From Alkalinema sp. FACHB-956 (GTDB lineage: Bacteria; Cyanobacteriota; Cyanobacteriia; Leptolyngbyales; Leptolyngbyaceae), in the NCBI RefSeq assembly GCF_014697025.1, contig NZ_JACJRC010000011.1, forward strand, positions 1 through 64,000: 64,000 bases of DNA, given 5' to 3'. The notes beneath the pieces are model-generated. The model made no database searches. It had not been told where the DNA came from and worked only from the letters and a program-made list of their open reading frames with translations. The number at the start of each line of letters is the position of its first letter. The stretch's first letter is position 1. This document shows, piece by piece, positions 8,652 through 16,998 of the stretch. The position numbers and the translations under genes were made by a program.

Positions 8652-9389
8652 ATGGAAACCCTTGAATTGCGATCGGTTCGATCGCCCGAAGAAGTACAAG
8701 CGGTCATTCGCGCAGTTTACAAACACGTCCTGGGCAATCCCCACGTCATGGACAGCGAGCGCTTAGTCACCGCCGAGTCCAAGTTAGCCGAAGGCAGCAT
8801 CACCGTACGGGAATTCGTGCGAGCCGTCGGCCAATCGGACTTCTACCGCTCTCGTTATTTTGAAACCTGCTCCCCCTATCGATTTGTAGAACTCAACTTC
8901 ATGCATTTCCTAGGTCGGGCTCCCCAATCCCAGGAAGAGCTATCAGAGCATGTTGTCCGTTGCGTCACCGAAGGCTATGCAGCGGAGATTGATTCCTACA
9001 TGGATAGTGAGGAATATCAAAATGCCTTTGGCGAGCACAACGTCCCCACCTATCGACGGGGTAGCGAAGCCGGACTCAAACAGGTGAGCTACAACCGGCT
9101 GTTTGCCATCGATCGAGGCCCCGCCCAAGTCAGCAGTGCCGTCAAAGCACCGCAATTGGTGTATGCCGTCGCCGCCAATGCCGCCAATGCCATCAAACCC
9201 GCCAAGGCAACGGTCATCGGATCAGGAACCGAGCGCCGCTTCAAAATTGTGGTGCAAGGTGCCAAATTCGATAGCCCCCGTCGGGTCAGCACCAGCGAAT
9301 ACATCGTTGCGGCCAGCAAAATGACACCGCAGATCCAACGGATTAACCGTTCCGGCGGCAAAATTGTCAGCATCACCGAAATTGCCTAA
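8652..9389 (+). CDS. cpeD: Phycoerythrin-associated rod linker CpeD
   Basis: A 245-aa rod linker with one PBS-linker domain (about 12-155: HVLGNPHVMDSERL, VREFVRAVGQSDFYRSRYF, ELNFMHFLGRAP) and a CpcD-like C-terminal domain (about 188-245, FKIVVQG...GGKIVSITEIA). The N-terminus starts directly with METLELRSVRS, without the SRLG motif of CpeC. It follows cpeC closely and is ended by a strong hairpin plus T-run. No cpeE is seen in the window, so rods may hold fewer PE hexamers than in F. diplosiphon or use a linker encoded elsewhere. Confidence 0.9.
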   Translation: METLELRSVRSPEEVQAVIRAVYKHVLGNPHVMDSERLVTAESKLAEGSITVREFVRAVGQSDFYRSRYFETCSPYRFVELNFMHFLGRAPQSQEELSEHVVRCVTEGYAAEIDSYMDSEEYQNAFGEHNVPTYRRGSEAGLKQVSYNRLFAIDRGPAQVSSAVKAPQLVYAVAANAANAIKPAKATVIGSGTERRFKIVVQGAKFDSPRRVSTSEYIVAASKMTPQIQRINRSGGKIVSITEIA

Positions 9390-9400
9390 TCGAGATCGAC

Positions 9401-9444
9401 TCATTGCAATTTCTCAGTCCTGGGAGATTGCAATGATTTTAACC
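9401..9444 (+). terminator. Terminator after cpeD
   Basis: TCATTGCAAT at 9401-9410 pairs exactly with ATTGCAATGA at 9427-9436; further wobble pairs shorten the loop, and TTTT follows. It is a good Rho-independent terminator or attenuator. cpeR lies 240 bp beyond, so cpeR would depend on read-through or its own promoter. Confidence 0.75.
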
Positions 9445-9686
9445 ATTCCATCGATCGTAGACCGCCATTTCAGACCCCTTTGAAGCAGCTTTGGAGGAGA
9501 CCTCTCCTCCTGCTTCTAGAGTCGTGCGACCTTGTTTGCATCACCCTTTTTCCACGCCCTCAACCATAGACTGCTATCGCATCCACGATTTCCCACCCCT
9601 TACCCTTGGGATTTTGACCATTTAGTTGTACCGCGATCGTAATGAAGGGATTACGCGATTGTCTTGAAACCGAGGTGGCCGTAACA

Positions 9687-9992
9687 ATGCTGCCGCCAGA
9701 AGCCGAAAAAAAGCTGAAATGTTGGATTCGTAGCCGTCACTTAATTTGCTCAGGTAACTTTTTTATCTTTCAAACCGTCGATTATGCCGCCCTCGATCGC
9801 TTCTCCACCTGTGTCACCACCCTCGGCGGCACCATTATTTCCGTAGACCCGATCGACAAAATTTGGATGGGCGATCACCGTCAAGTCGTTTTATATCAAG
9901 CCAAAGCCAGTTTGCACACCCCCTGCCATAGCTTAAAACAGTATTGGATCAAATACGGCAGCTTTCGAACCCGATTTGAATTACAAACTTAA
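9687..9992 (+). CDS. cpeR: CpeR-type phycoerythrin operon regulator
   Basis: A small protein of 101 aa from ATG 9687 (MLPPEAEKKLKCWIRSRHL); a longer frame starts at 9642, but the later ATG is preceded by GAGG and matches the usual start. The sequence NFFIFQTVDY, VDPIDKIWMGDHRQVVLYQAK and LKQYWIKYGSFRTRF fits CpeR of F. diplosiphon, encoded at the end of the cpeCDESTR operon and required to activate cpeBA. It is separated from cpeD by a terminator and faces the pebAB operon. Its molecular mechanism is not evident from the sequence. Confidence 0.85.
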   Translation: MLPPEAEKKLKCWIRSRHLICSGNFFIFQTVDYAALDRFSTCVTTLGGTIISVDPIDKIWMGDHRQVVLYQAKASLHTPCHSLKQYWIKYGSFRTRFELQT

Positions 9993-10021
9993 CCCCCATT
10001 CCAGATCACCCACCCAACAAA

Positions 10022-10047
10022 AAACGCCTCATAGACATGGGGCGTTT
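10022..10047. terminator. Bidirectional terminator between cpeR and pebB
   Basis: AAACGCCTCAT at 10022-10032 pairs with ATGGGGCGTTT at 10037-10047 with one mismatch and a 4-nt loop, flanked by A and T runs. It lies between convergent genes. Confidence 0.7.
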
Positions 10048-10137
10048 GGGAGGGGTTTCAAAAGCAATGTAGGAGAGAAACGAGACCATCCAGCAAAACC
10101 ATTCAACAAGACAGACTGATCGGCCCAGACTCATCAA

Positions 10138-10878
10138 CTAAGCGATCGCCAACTTACGTTCCAGATCAAACAAAAAACCATGGATATATTCTTCAGTCCA
10201 AGCTTCACCATAGAAGCGACGGAACATCCCGCGCGCGGGATCTTTTTCAGCACGGTAGCGTAAATAGCGCCGGTGGGATTGTTCGATCGCCTGTAATGCC
10301 TGCGGATCAGTCACCGGTTCCGCCCGATCCACAAAATCCAAATAGGCATTCAGATAATCTTGAAAGGCCTGAAATACCTGGTTTTCGACAACCTCAGTCA
10401 ATTGGGGGCGCGTCCAGAGAAAAACCGGGGAGAAAAACGGCTTTGCTTCATCGGGAAAATCGCCCCCCCAAGGCAGATGCTGCTGGTGTTGGCGGAAAAT
10501 CGGCAAAATCGGATCACTATAGCGCGATCGATAGCATTCATCATGGAACAAGGGTTGCATATCCAACGCAATTAAATGGCCACCCGGCAGCGTCACCAAA
10601 TCCGCCCCAAAAAACGGCAGATCATAATTTAATTGCGGGAAAATTACAAAATTTAAAACCTGTAGAGACTGGCCACCTTGCACATGAGCCGCTCGAATTT
10701 GCCGCAGTTTTGGCGTGTGAAAACCATAACTCGTCGTCAACACCTCATCTTGGTGTTTCCCCTTACCCACGATCGCCAACTTCGACTCAAACCCCGCAGG
10801 AATCGGATAATCCTCCAAATCCCAGCGGGATTTTAGACCATCGATCGCGTAATGGAGAAACGGTTCGTAAAGAGTCAT
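10138..10878 (-). CDS. pebB: Phycoerythrobilin:ferredoxin oxidoreductase PebB
   Basis: A 246-aa ferredoxin-dependent bilin reductase. It converts 15,16-dihydrobiliverdin to phycoerythrobilin, the chromophore of CpeA and CpeB. Family features are [13 protein letters not shown], the Tyr/Arg-rich SRYSDPIL region and the C-terminal [21 protein letters not shown]. The start codon overlaps the pebA stop in an ATGA (10875-10878), so the two are translationally coupled. As the second gene after pebA it is PebB rather than PcyA or HY2. Confidence 0.92.
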   Translation of the reverse strand: MTLYEPFLHYAIDGLKSRWDLEDYPIPAGFESKLAIVGKGKHQDEVLTTSYGFHTPKLRQIRAAHVQGGQSLQVLNFVIFPQLNYDLPFFGADLVTLPGGHLIALDMQPLFHDECYRSRYSDPILPIFRQHQQHLPWGGDFPDEAKPFFSPVFLWTRPQLTEVVENQVFQAFQDYLNAYLDFVDRAEPVTDPQALQAIEQSHRRYLRYRAEKDPARGMFRRFYGEAWTEEYIHGFLFDLERKLAIA

Positions 10879-11612
10879 GCTGCTACAGCCAACGGAACGG
10901 CATCTTCAAACAAAAATTCGTACAAAAAGCGCTCAGACCATTCGTGGCCAAAATAGCTACTAAATAAACCAGAAGCCGGATCGCGATCGGCACTGTACTG
11001 ATCATAGTCCTTTTGCGCCTTCACCACCCGTTGCACCGATTCAAAATACACCGATGGAACCGCCTGATCCAATAGCTTCCAGTAGAGGCTTAAATAATCC
11101 TTAAAAGCCGCAAAGACTCGCGTTGCAACAGTTTCCGGATTCGTCTTAGCAAACAGCAGATACTTCGAGAAGTACTGATTTGCATCGTAGAACTTCATTT
11201 CCAAATCCTGTTCCAGATCCGGATAGCGATCGTGCAACAGTTGTAACGGACGGATGTAGCGATCGAGATAGACTTCATCCTGAAAGAGCGGCTGAAAATC
11301 CATCACAATCAGATTTTTCACCTGACCAAAAGAGAGAAAATCTACCCCAAGAAGCGGCAATTCGTAATGATGGCTAGGATAGATTACACAATTAAAAATC
11401 TGCGCACTCGCCCCAGCATCAATATAGGTATAGCGAATCTTCCGCAGTTCCGAGCATTCATAGCACCAGCTTTGAATCGTCGCTGGATTTTTGCCACGTT
11501 GACTCACGTTGAACTCTAAACCAGAAGGAATGGGGCGCTGCTTAAGATCAAACCGTTGAAAAAGCTCCTGTTCTAAATGCTCGACAAACGGCTTATACAT
11601 AGAACCCAGCAT
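10875..11612 (-). CDS. pebA: 15,16-dihydrobiliverdin:ferredoxin oxidoreductase PebA
   Basis: Ferredoxin-dependent bilin reductase of 245 aa that makes 15,16-dihydrobiliverdin from biliverdin IXa and passes it to PebB. Start ATG 11612 ([15 protein letters not shown]) has AGGGGAG eight bases upstream; an upstream TTG frame from 11678 adds a non-homologous leader. Recognisable features are [19 protein letters not shown] and [19 protein letters not shown]. The stop overlaps the pebB start by 4 bp. A CpeS-type lyase gene lies upstream on the same strand, with a structured 153-bp spacer between. Confidence 0.92.
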   Translation of the reverse strand: MLGSMYKPFVEHLEQELFQRFDLKQRPIPSGLEFNVSQRGKNPATIQSWCYECSELRKIRYTYIDAGASAQIFNCVIYPSHHYELPLLGVDFLSFGQVKNLIVMDFQPLFQDEVYLDRYIRPLQLLHDRYPDLEQDLEMKFYDANQYFSKYLLFAKTNPETVATRVFAAFKDYLSLYWKLLDQAVPSVYFESVQRVVKAQKDYDQYSADRDPASGLFSSYFGHEWSERFLYEFLFEDAVPLAVAA

Positions 11613-11640
11613 CTCATAAACTCCCCTGAGAATAGAGGAG

Positions 11641-11787
11641 TCCCTCTCGCAAAATCCTCGATATGCACAACAAAGCAATAATCTGTAACGATTACTTTAA
11701 TCAACACTATCTGTGCTATAGGCGATGATGCTATCACGGACAGTGTTTTTAGAGGACGACTATTACTATGGAGATGTGCGAGAGGGA
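11641..11787 (-). promoter_or_regulatory. Structured spacer between lyase gene and pebA
   Basis: TCCCTCTCGCA at 11641-11651 is the exact reverse complement of 11777-11787 (the last arm lies in the lyase coding end). Inside is an imperfect 19-bp stem (11703-11721 with 11729-11747). No T-run follows on the minus strand, so it is not a plain terminator. It may tune pebAB relative to the lyase gene. Confidence 0.4.
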
Positions 11788-12353
11788 TGCTGCGCAATGA
11801 GTTCCTGCAACTGGCCAGGAGCCACACAGCGCCGTTCCGAGCAATAGGCCATCAGGTTAATTCCACCCATCATCCGCACCGTACTGACCCGTACCCGAAA
11901 ATCATCCGTAATGAACCAGCACCGTTCTTGGCCCTGATTATTTTCGTACTCAGTTTCGATCGTCAACAGCCCATCCTGCCCAAACCAATATCGGCTAATT
12001 ACCGGAATTTTTTCCACATAGCCTTCATTGCGTAAAATTCGGCCCGATCGGCCCGTCGCATCGTCCGGAATATCGACCAAAATCGCAGCATAGTTGGGAT
12101 TCGGAGCCTCATCATCTAGATTTTGCTGCCATGCAAAACTAGCGCCCCCCATCGCAAAACTGGGATCAATCCCCTGAGCCAAACAAATTTTGTGAACCCG
12201 AGAATCACTCGCATCCAGCACCTGAATATGCAAATTCGATTCCCCCGATTCATCCGCCCCACGATCGAAGTGATGCACCGCACGATTCGTAAACCACATC
12301 CCTTCACTCTTTCGGAAAAACGCCATCAACGTCATCGGAGGTATAAAACTCAT
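11766..12353 (-). CDS. CpeS/CpcS-family bilin lyase (CpeU/CpcU-like)
   Basis: A 195-aa lipocalin-fold chromophore lyase of the S/U type. It shows FFRKSEGMWFTNRAVHHFD at the N-terminus, GIDPSFAMGGASFAW, DDATGRSGRILRNEGYVEKIPVISRY, LLTIETEYENNQGQERCWF and RVSTVRMMGG, all family signatures. It differs from the cpeS (14232) and CpcS-type (24442) genes in this window: it has TNRAVHHFD instead of SQR-S/T-HHL. It precedes pebAB, which points to a PEB-handling role; CpeU or CpcU are possible names, but I do not assign one. Start ATG 12353 has AAGGAT upstream. Confidence 0.75.
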   Translation of the reverse strand: MSFIPPMTLMAFFRKSEGMWFTNRAVHHFDRGADESGESNLHIQVLDASDSRVHKICLAQGIDPSFAMGGASFAWQQNLDDEAPNPNYAAILVDIPDDATGRSGRILRNEGYVEKIPVISRYWFGQDGLLTIETEYENNQGQERCWFITDDFRVRVSTVRMMGGINLMAYCSERRCVAPGQLQELIAQHPSRTSP

Positions 12354-12504
12354 CGATTAAACATCCTTGTCAAATTTCACGTATTTAGATTTTCTCATCC
12401 AGCTTATTCGAAACCCAATCGCACCGTAAAATAACAAAAAAGAATTCCGCCATCCACACAATCATCCCAACAATCATCCCCACAGCATCCCCACAATCAG
12501 CACC

Positions 12505-13302
12505 ATGGTTTTATTAACACCCTCTTCAGACATTTGGAAACAACTGCGATCGGGGGAATCCTGCGATCGCCAAGATTTTTCATACCTTGACCTAGCGGAA
12601 AAAGACTTTGCCAACCAGAACTGGAGCGGCATCCGCATGCTAGGTAGCAACCTAGGTCACACCCATTTACAAGCCGTTAATCTTCAAGGAGCCGACCTGC
12701 GCGGCAGCAACTTTTCAGCCGCCAACTTACAAAACGCCAACTTACAAAACGCCTGCCTCAGCCGAGCCGATCTCCGGGATACCGATCTACGAGAAGCCAA
12801 TCTAGCCGGAGCCAACTTAAAAGGAGCACGCTATAGTGCCCACACCCAATGGCCCGAAGGCTTTGCCTACAAAACCAGCGGCGCGATCGGCCCCCACGCC
12901 CAACTCAACGGAGCCTTTCTCAACACCGCCAACCTGCGCGGCCTCGATCTGAGCCACGTCAACTTCCTAGGCGCATACCTCAGCGGCACCGACTTCACCG
13001 GAGCCAACTTACACAACGCCCGCCTCAGTGGAGCCGACCTCCGCCGTGCCTTCTTGACCGGAGCCTACCTGCGCGGCGCACGACTCAATGGAGCCGACCT
13101 CCAAGACTGTGACTGTCGAGGAGCCGACCTCGGCGAAGTCGAACTCGAAAACCTGCAAAGCATCGCCGGAGCAGACTTTTCCCAAGTGCAAAACCTATCG
13201 GAGCAAGCCCGATCGCAATTACTCAGCCGCCCCAGTCGCGAACTGGATGTTTGGAACGCCTACACCCGCACCACCACCCGCAACAGCCTCGTTCTGCCCT
13301 AG
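12505..13302 (+). CDS. Pentapeptide-repeat protein
   Basis: A 265-aa protein made mostly of A(D/N)LxX pentapeptide repeats (residues about 26-110 and 132-225) that should fold as a right-handed quadrilateral beta-helix. A non-repeat insert around 110-130 contains YSAHTQWPEGF, common in cyanobacterial members. No signal peptide or membrane segment is visible. The function is unknown. It sits within the phycoerythrin island, divergent from the lyase gene and convergent with a HEAT protein, so a role in phycobilisome assembly is possible but not shown. Confidence 0.85.
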   Translation: MVLLTPSSDIWKQLRSGESCDRQDFSYLDLAEKDFANQNWSGIRMLGSNLGHTHLQAVNLQGADLRGSNFSAANLQNANLQNACLSRADLRDTDLREANLAGANLKGARYSAHTQWPEGFAYKTSGAIGPHAQLNGAFLNTANLRGLDLSHVNFLGAYLSGTDFTGANLHNARLSGADLRRAFLTGAYLRGARLNGADLQDCDCRGADLGEVELENLQSIAGADFSQVQNLSEQARSQLLSRPSRELDVWNAYTRTTTRNSLVLP

Positions 13303-13332
13303 GAACGATCGCTTCTGCCCTAGGAACGATCG
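13292..13332. repeat. 21-bp tandem duplication across convergent gene ends
   Basis: TTCTGCCCTAGGAACGATCG occurs at 13292-13311 and again at 13313-13332. The first copy contains the stop codon of the pentapeptide gene (TAG 13300-13302); the second ends at the base before the stop of the opposing HEAT gene. It is a recent slippage duplication. Confidence 0.85.
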
Positions 13333-14022
13333 TTAGTCCATCCCTTCCACCCCAGGCACAGACACGTCTAGCAACTCCTCCAGAGCCGCTGCCACCACCC
13401 GATAATCTGGATCTTGGCGTAACTCGATGAGAGCCCTTTTCGCTTGGCAGTCATCAAAGCGTTTCAACGCATAGGCCACCCGTTGCCTGGTGCGAACAGC
13501 CTGCGATCGACCCAGCCCCAGCAACTGCTCCAGAGCCTCAGAGCGCTTAGACGTTTGGGCTAACAGCCCCAAACCATCGATCGACGACTCATAGACCGTC
13601 GCATCCTGCCCCGCCAAGCCCTGGAGACACACCTCATAAAAATCCTCCGGACAATCCAACTCCGCGATCGCCGCCAAAATACTGCGACGAACCAACCAGT
13701 GATCATCCTGGACAAACGCCTGCACCAAATGGGACACCGCCACCCGGCCAAACAGCGATAACGAATTCGCCGCCTCCGCCCGCACACTCGGCGTATCATC
13801 CAGCTTCATCATTTGCAACAGCGCCGCAAACGATTCCGCCGTATTTTTTTGGCCCAGACCCATCGCCACAAACGTGCGCACCAGAAATTCTCGATCCTCC
13901 ACCGATCGCAGCAAAATCGGCACCGCCACCTCAGAGGCATAGGTTTTTAGGGCAGAAATTGCCTTGAGGCGATATTGAAAATCTTCTTGTTGCAAAGCAG
14001 TTTGAATTTCATCAATGTTCAT
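13333..14022 (-). CDS. HEAT-repeat protein of the phycobilisome lyase type
   Basis: A 229-aa protein built of HEAT repeats, with repeated V-R-x-x-A-A-x-x-L helices (DFQYRLKAISALKTY, PSVRAEAANSLSLFG, HWLVRRSILAAIAEL, YRVVAAALEELL). It resembles a conserved cyanobacterial HEAT family related to CpcE/F, CpeY/Z and NblB. It is shorter than CpeY and differs from CpeZ, CpeF, CpcE and CpcF, all present here, so it is an additional member. Lyase, chaperone or degradation functions are all possible. A 17-bp duplication overlaps its start. Confidence 0.75.
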   Translation of the reverse strand: MNIDEIQTALQQEDFQYRLKAISALKTYASEVAVPILLRSVEDREFLVRTFVAMGLGQKNTAESFAALLQMMKLDDTPSVRAEAANSLSLFGRVAVSHLVQAFVQDDHWLVRRSILAAIAELDCPEDFYEVCLQGLAGQDATVYESSIDGLGLLAQTSKRSEALEQLLGLGRSQAVRTRQRVAYALKRFDDCQAKRALIELRQDPDYRVVAAALEELLDVSVPGVEGMD

Positions 14023-14050
14023 AGAAAAACTCAGTTCATAGAAAAACTCA
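14017..14050 (-). repeat. 17-bp tandem duplication at the HEAT gene start
   Basis: GTTCATAGAAAAACTCA is present twice, at 14017-14033 and 14034-14050. The copy nearest the gene holds its ATG (14022); the other copy holds a second ATG (14039) followed by AAC TGA, which makes a two-codon upstream reading frame. Confidence 0.85.
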
Positions 14051-14231
14051 AAAATTTCAAATCTTAAATTTCAGTAAAATTCAGTTCTAAGATGTCGTTT
14101 TGTAAATCGCATCTCCACCACAAGCAATTTGGGGGCCGATCGTTTGGTATCTTAATTCCAGCTACATTATTCCAGCCCCATTGCCTCACATCTACAGAAT
14201 TTCTCAACTCTCTTTGCAAGAAACGATTTAA

Positions 14232-14768
14232 ATGGACATTATCCAGTTTGTCGAGCAATCCATTGGTCGTTGGAAATCCCAACGGAGCGCTCATCATTTG
14301 ATTTTTGCTCATTTTGAGGCAGTGCGATCGGAAATTTCGATTGAAAAATTAGCCGTTGATGATCCAGCAGTCATTGGCTTATGTAAAGCCTACAACGTTG
14401 ACCCAGCCCAGATCGCCCAACCCTTTCGCATGAGTTGGCAGGGCGAATCCGACTGGGATGAAGACGGAGATCCCCTCGAAGGCAGCACAGTCCTCGTGCC
14501 CGTACCAGACCCCGATCGCAGCAACCATGGGCAACTCCTGCGAGAACAGGGTTACGCAGAAACCATTCCCGCCGTAGGTCACTATCACCTGACCGAAGAC
14601 GGCACCTTTGTCTTGTTAACTGAATACGATCGCGCCGCCGCCGAAGAAAAAATTTGGTTTGCCAATCCTAACGTCCGTTGCCGCGTCTCTTTTATTAAAA
14701 CCAGTGATGGCTCCGGCATTGTCACCGCCTCCTTTTCCTCCGAAATTCGAGACCTATCAGCCCCTTAG
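14232..14768 (+). CDS. cpeS: Phycoerythrobilin lyase CpeS
   Basis: A 178-aa S-type lyase: MDIIQFVEQSIGRWKSQRSAHHL, FRMSWQGESDWDEDG, LVPVPDPDRSNHGQLLREQGYAETIPAVGHY, LTEYDRAAAEEKIWFANPNVR and a GSGIVTASFSSEIR end. It is followed three bases later by cpeT, the canonical cpeST pair. In F. diplosiphon CpeS attaches PEB to the central cysteine of beta-phycoerythrin (Cys80 in the CpeB here). First gene of the plus-strand unit cpeS-cpeT-76-aa protein-cpeF. Confidence 0.9.
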   Translation: MDIIQFVEQSIGRWKSQRSAHHLIFAHFEAVRSEISIEKLAVDDPAVIGLCKAYNVDPAQIAQPFRMSWQGESDWDEDGDPLEGSTVLVPVPDPDRSNHGQLLREQGYAETIPAVGHYHLTEDGTFVLLTEYDRAAAEEKIWFANPNVRCRVSFIKTSDGSGIVTASFSSEIRDLSAP

Positions 14769-14771
14769 TCT

Positions 14772-15362
14772 ATGCAGGATTTAATCACCCTATCGCAGTG
14801 GATGGCAGGAGATTTCAGCAACCAAAAACAGGCCGCAGAAAATCCAGTGCAATTTGCCCACATTCATATCTTTTTTCGGCCCCTCCCCTTCGACTTTTTT
14901 TCAGGCATTGGATTTTATTCCGAACAAGTTTACGACCACGACCTCTGGACCCCCTATCGTCAAGGCGTCCATCGAGTCATCCCCCAAGGCGATCAGATTT
15001 ACATTGAAAACTACGGCCTCAAGGATTCCATTCGCTATGCAGGGGCCGCCCGCGAATTATCCATCCTGCATACCATCACCCCCGACTGTTTAGAGCGGCG
15101 CTACCACTGTTCCATGGTCTTTCGGCGCGACGGCGATCGGTTTCTGGGGCAAGTCGAACCCGGCAACCGCTGCTTAATTGAACGCACCGGCTGTCAGACC
15201 TATCTGGTCAGCGAAGTCGAAGTCACCGCCACCACCTGGGCCAGCCTCGATCGGGGCTTAGATGTCAACACCCATCAACAGGTGTGGGGATCAGAATCCG
15301 GGCCACTCCGCTTTGAAAAAAAACAATGCTTTGCCCAGGAATTAGGGGACCTATTGTCTTAA
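14772..15362 (+). CDS. cpeT: Phycoerythrobilin lyase CpeT
   Basis: A 196-aa T-type lyase with the family signatures LSQWMAGDFSNQKQA, FFSGIGFYSEQVYDHDLWTPYRQGVHR and ERRYHCSMVFRRDGDRFLGQVEPGN. Proteins of this family form a beta-barrel dimer. In F. diplosiphon CpeT attaches PEB to Cys165 of beta-phycoerythrin. It starts three bases after cpeS, so the two are coupled. About 210 bp separate it from the next gene, including a 10-bp inverted repeat (15367-15376 with 15455-15464). Confidence 0.92.
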   Translation: MQDLITLSQWMAGDFSNQKQAAENPVQFAHIHIFFRPLPFDFFSGIGFYSEQVYDHDLWTPYRQGVHRVIPQGDQIYIENYGLKDSIRYAGAARELSILHTITPDCLERRYHCSMVFRRDGDRFLGQVEPGNRCLIERTGCQTYLVSEVEVTATTWASLDRGLDVNTHQQVWGSESGPLRFEKKQCFAQELGDLLS

Positions 15363-15572
15363 AGATTTCACCGCAGATTTCACCGCTTCGATCGCCGCAG
15401 GCTAGCCAAGGGACACCAGAATCTGAGAAGATCCAAACAGACAATCTCTTCAAGCTGCGGTGAATGACCCATTAGCCAAAGAAGACGCTTGGTAACCGCG
15501 ATCGAGCCCCCGTTTTGGAAGAGACCCCCTGTCTTTGAAAAATTTTAAAAACATTAACGGAAATCCTGGACA

Positions 15573-15803
15573 ATGACTCAAGCATCAGAAAACCCCACCC
15601 TACAAGCCACCGCCGAAGAACTTTCAGAAGTCATTACCGAATTAGAACAATATCGGGAACGGTTATTAAACGACACGATCGAAACCGCCAAACGAGCCAA
15701 ATTGATGAAAGCCGCCGTCATGGCCCAATTAGAGCCGGAATTGGCCCACATCGACGCCACCCTGGCCCAACTCCGCCAACAACAAGCCAACCTCACCGCC
15801 TAG
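15573..15803 (+). CDS. Small coiled-coil protein, unknown function
   Basis: A 76-aa soluble, Ala/Glu/Leu-rich protein predicted to be almost entirely helical, with a coiled-coil core (AEELSEVITELEQYRERLLN ... LMKAAVMAQLEPELAHIDATLAQLRQQQ). I do not recognise a named family. It is codirectional with cpeT and lies 46 bp before cpeF, so it probably belongs to the lyase operon. A helical adaptor or chaperone for phycoerythrin assembly is one possibility; this is inference from place only. Confidence 0.7.
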   Translation: MTQASENPTLQATAEELSEVITELEQYRERLLNDTIETAKRAKLMKAAVMAQLEPELAHIDATLAQLRQQQANLTA

Positions 15804-15849
15804 GGTGCACCGATCCTGACTCGCCCCAACCTATCGCCTTAGCTCAGCC

Positions 15850-16770
15850 ATGACCCAGACCATTCCCGTCATCGATCCAGCAGAAAGCGATGCACTGCTG
15901 CACGTCGTTCGGCAACAAATCACCCTCGAAACCTTCGATACCACCGATCGCGACATGTTAAAACGCATGGTGGAATGCCTGGGAGACACCAGGGGCGTCG
16001 TGCGGCTCGGGTTTGCAGAAAGTTTAGGCGAAATTGGCGAACCAGCCACTCCCTTTTTGATCGAAGCCCTGGCCCATCACAGCAACGTCGTCGTGCGCCG
16101 TGCCGCCGCCAAAACCCTAACGATTATTGCCGATCCCACTTCCATTCCCCCCTTGGTGCAGGCCCTCCTCCACGACGATGACACCGTCGTTAAAGGATCA
16201 TCCGTCGGAGCCTTAGCCCGCATGGGAGAAGCCGCCGTCCCGGTCTTGCTAGACATTCTGGCCTCCCCCGATCTGCCAGAAAGCACCAAAGGTCATGCGG
16301 CTTGGGCACTGGCTTTTATTGGCGCAGAGGCCAAGGAATTGCTGTATCGCCACATTGATTCAGAGTCTGTCGATATTCGTTATGCCATTGTCGGCGCGAT
16401 CGCCAAAGTCGCCCAGGAGCAGCCCCAGGAAGATAAAGCCTTTCAGGTCTTGCTGGCCGCGTTGGAGGACGAGTCAGAAATTGTGCGTTCCGAAGCCGCC
16501 TCCGCCCTCGGCAATCTCAGCTACCCACCCGCCATCCCGCCGATGGTTGACCTCCTGCACCATGCATCCTGGGAAAGCCGCAAATCCGCCGCTCTGGCCC
16601 TTATGAAAATTGGCATGGGGGTTCATACCACCGCCGATCGCCACCAGGCCCTAGAGCCCCTAGAAGCCGCCCTACCCGAGGAAACCGAAGCAGCCGTGCA
16701 GACCGTACTGAAACTTGCCATCTCGCAAATTGCCAACCGGATGCAGCAGCCGGAAGACGACTGGGATTGA
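15850..16770 (+). CDS. cpeF: CpeF-type bilin lyase (HEAT repeats)
   Basis: A 306-aa E/F-type lyase made of HEAT/PBS-lyase repeats, e.g. RGVVRLGFAESLGEIGEPAT, NVVVRRAAAKTLTIIADP, STKGHAAWALAFIGAEAKE, SEIVRSEAASALGNL. Length and sequence fit CpeF (also called MpeV-related), which attaches the doubly linked PEB to Cys48 and Cys59 of beta-phycoerythrin in F. diplosiphon. Both cysteines are present in CpeB here. Position after cpeST agrees. The alternative is another HEAT lyase of the same superfamily. Confidence 0.78.
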   Translation: MTQTIPVIDPAESDALLHVVRQQITLETFDTTDRDMLKRMVECLGDTRGVVRLGFAESLGEIGEPATPFLIEALAHHSNVVVRRAAAKTLTIIADPTSIPPLVQALLHDDDTVVKGSSVGALARMGEAAVPVLLDILASPDLPESTKGHAAWALAFIGAEAKELLYRHIDSESVDIRYAIVGAIAKVAQEQPQEDKAFQVLLAALEDESEIVRSEAASALGNLSYPPAIPPMVDLLHHASWESRKSAALALMKIGMGVHTTADRHQALEPLEAALPEETEAAVQTVLKLAISQIANRMQQPEDDWD

Positions 16771-16895
16771 GGTGTTTTGTGGGCAGCCGACGATTTCCCC
16801 CGCCCCACCTTAAAAAGACGTATGGCGCTAGCCAGCAAGCTGAGGATCGTGATATCAAATTGATTCGTGGATGCGATAGATTCGATCTCCCCTAG

Positions 16896-16955
16896 CCCCC
16901 CTTAATCAGGGGGGAATTCAGCCAAATTCTTTCAAAGTCCCCCTTATTAAGGGGG
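16896..16955. repeat. Paired G/C hairpins between convergent genes
   Basis: Two stems lie in tandem: CCCCCC (16896-16901) with GGGGGG (16909-16914), and CCCCCTTA (16939-16946) with TAAGGGGG (16948-16955). The surrounding CCCCTAGCCCCCCTTAATC sequence resembles a dispersed palindromic repeat common in cyanobacterial genomes. It could also end transcription of both cpeF and cpeZ. Confidence 0.7.
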
Positions 16956-16998
16956 ATTTAGGGATCTCTATGGGTTGCAATTACAAGTTGATGGGGTA

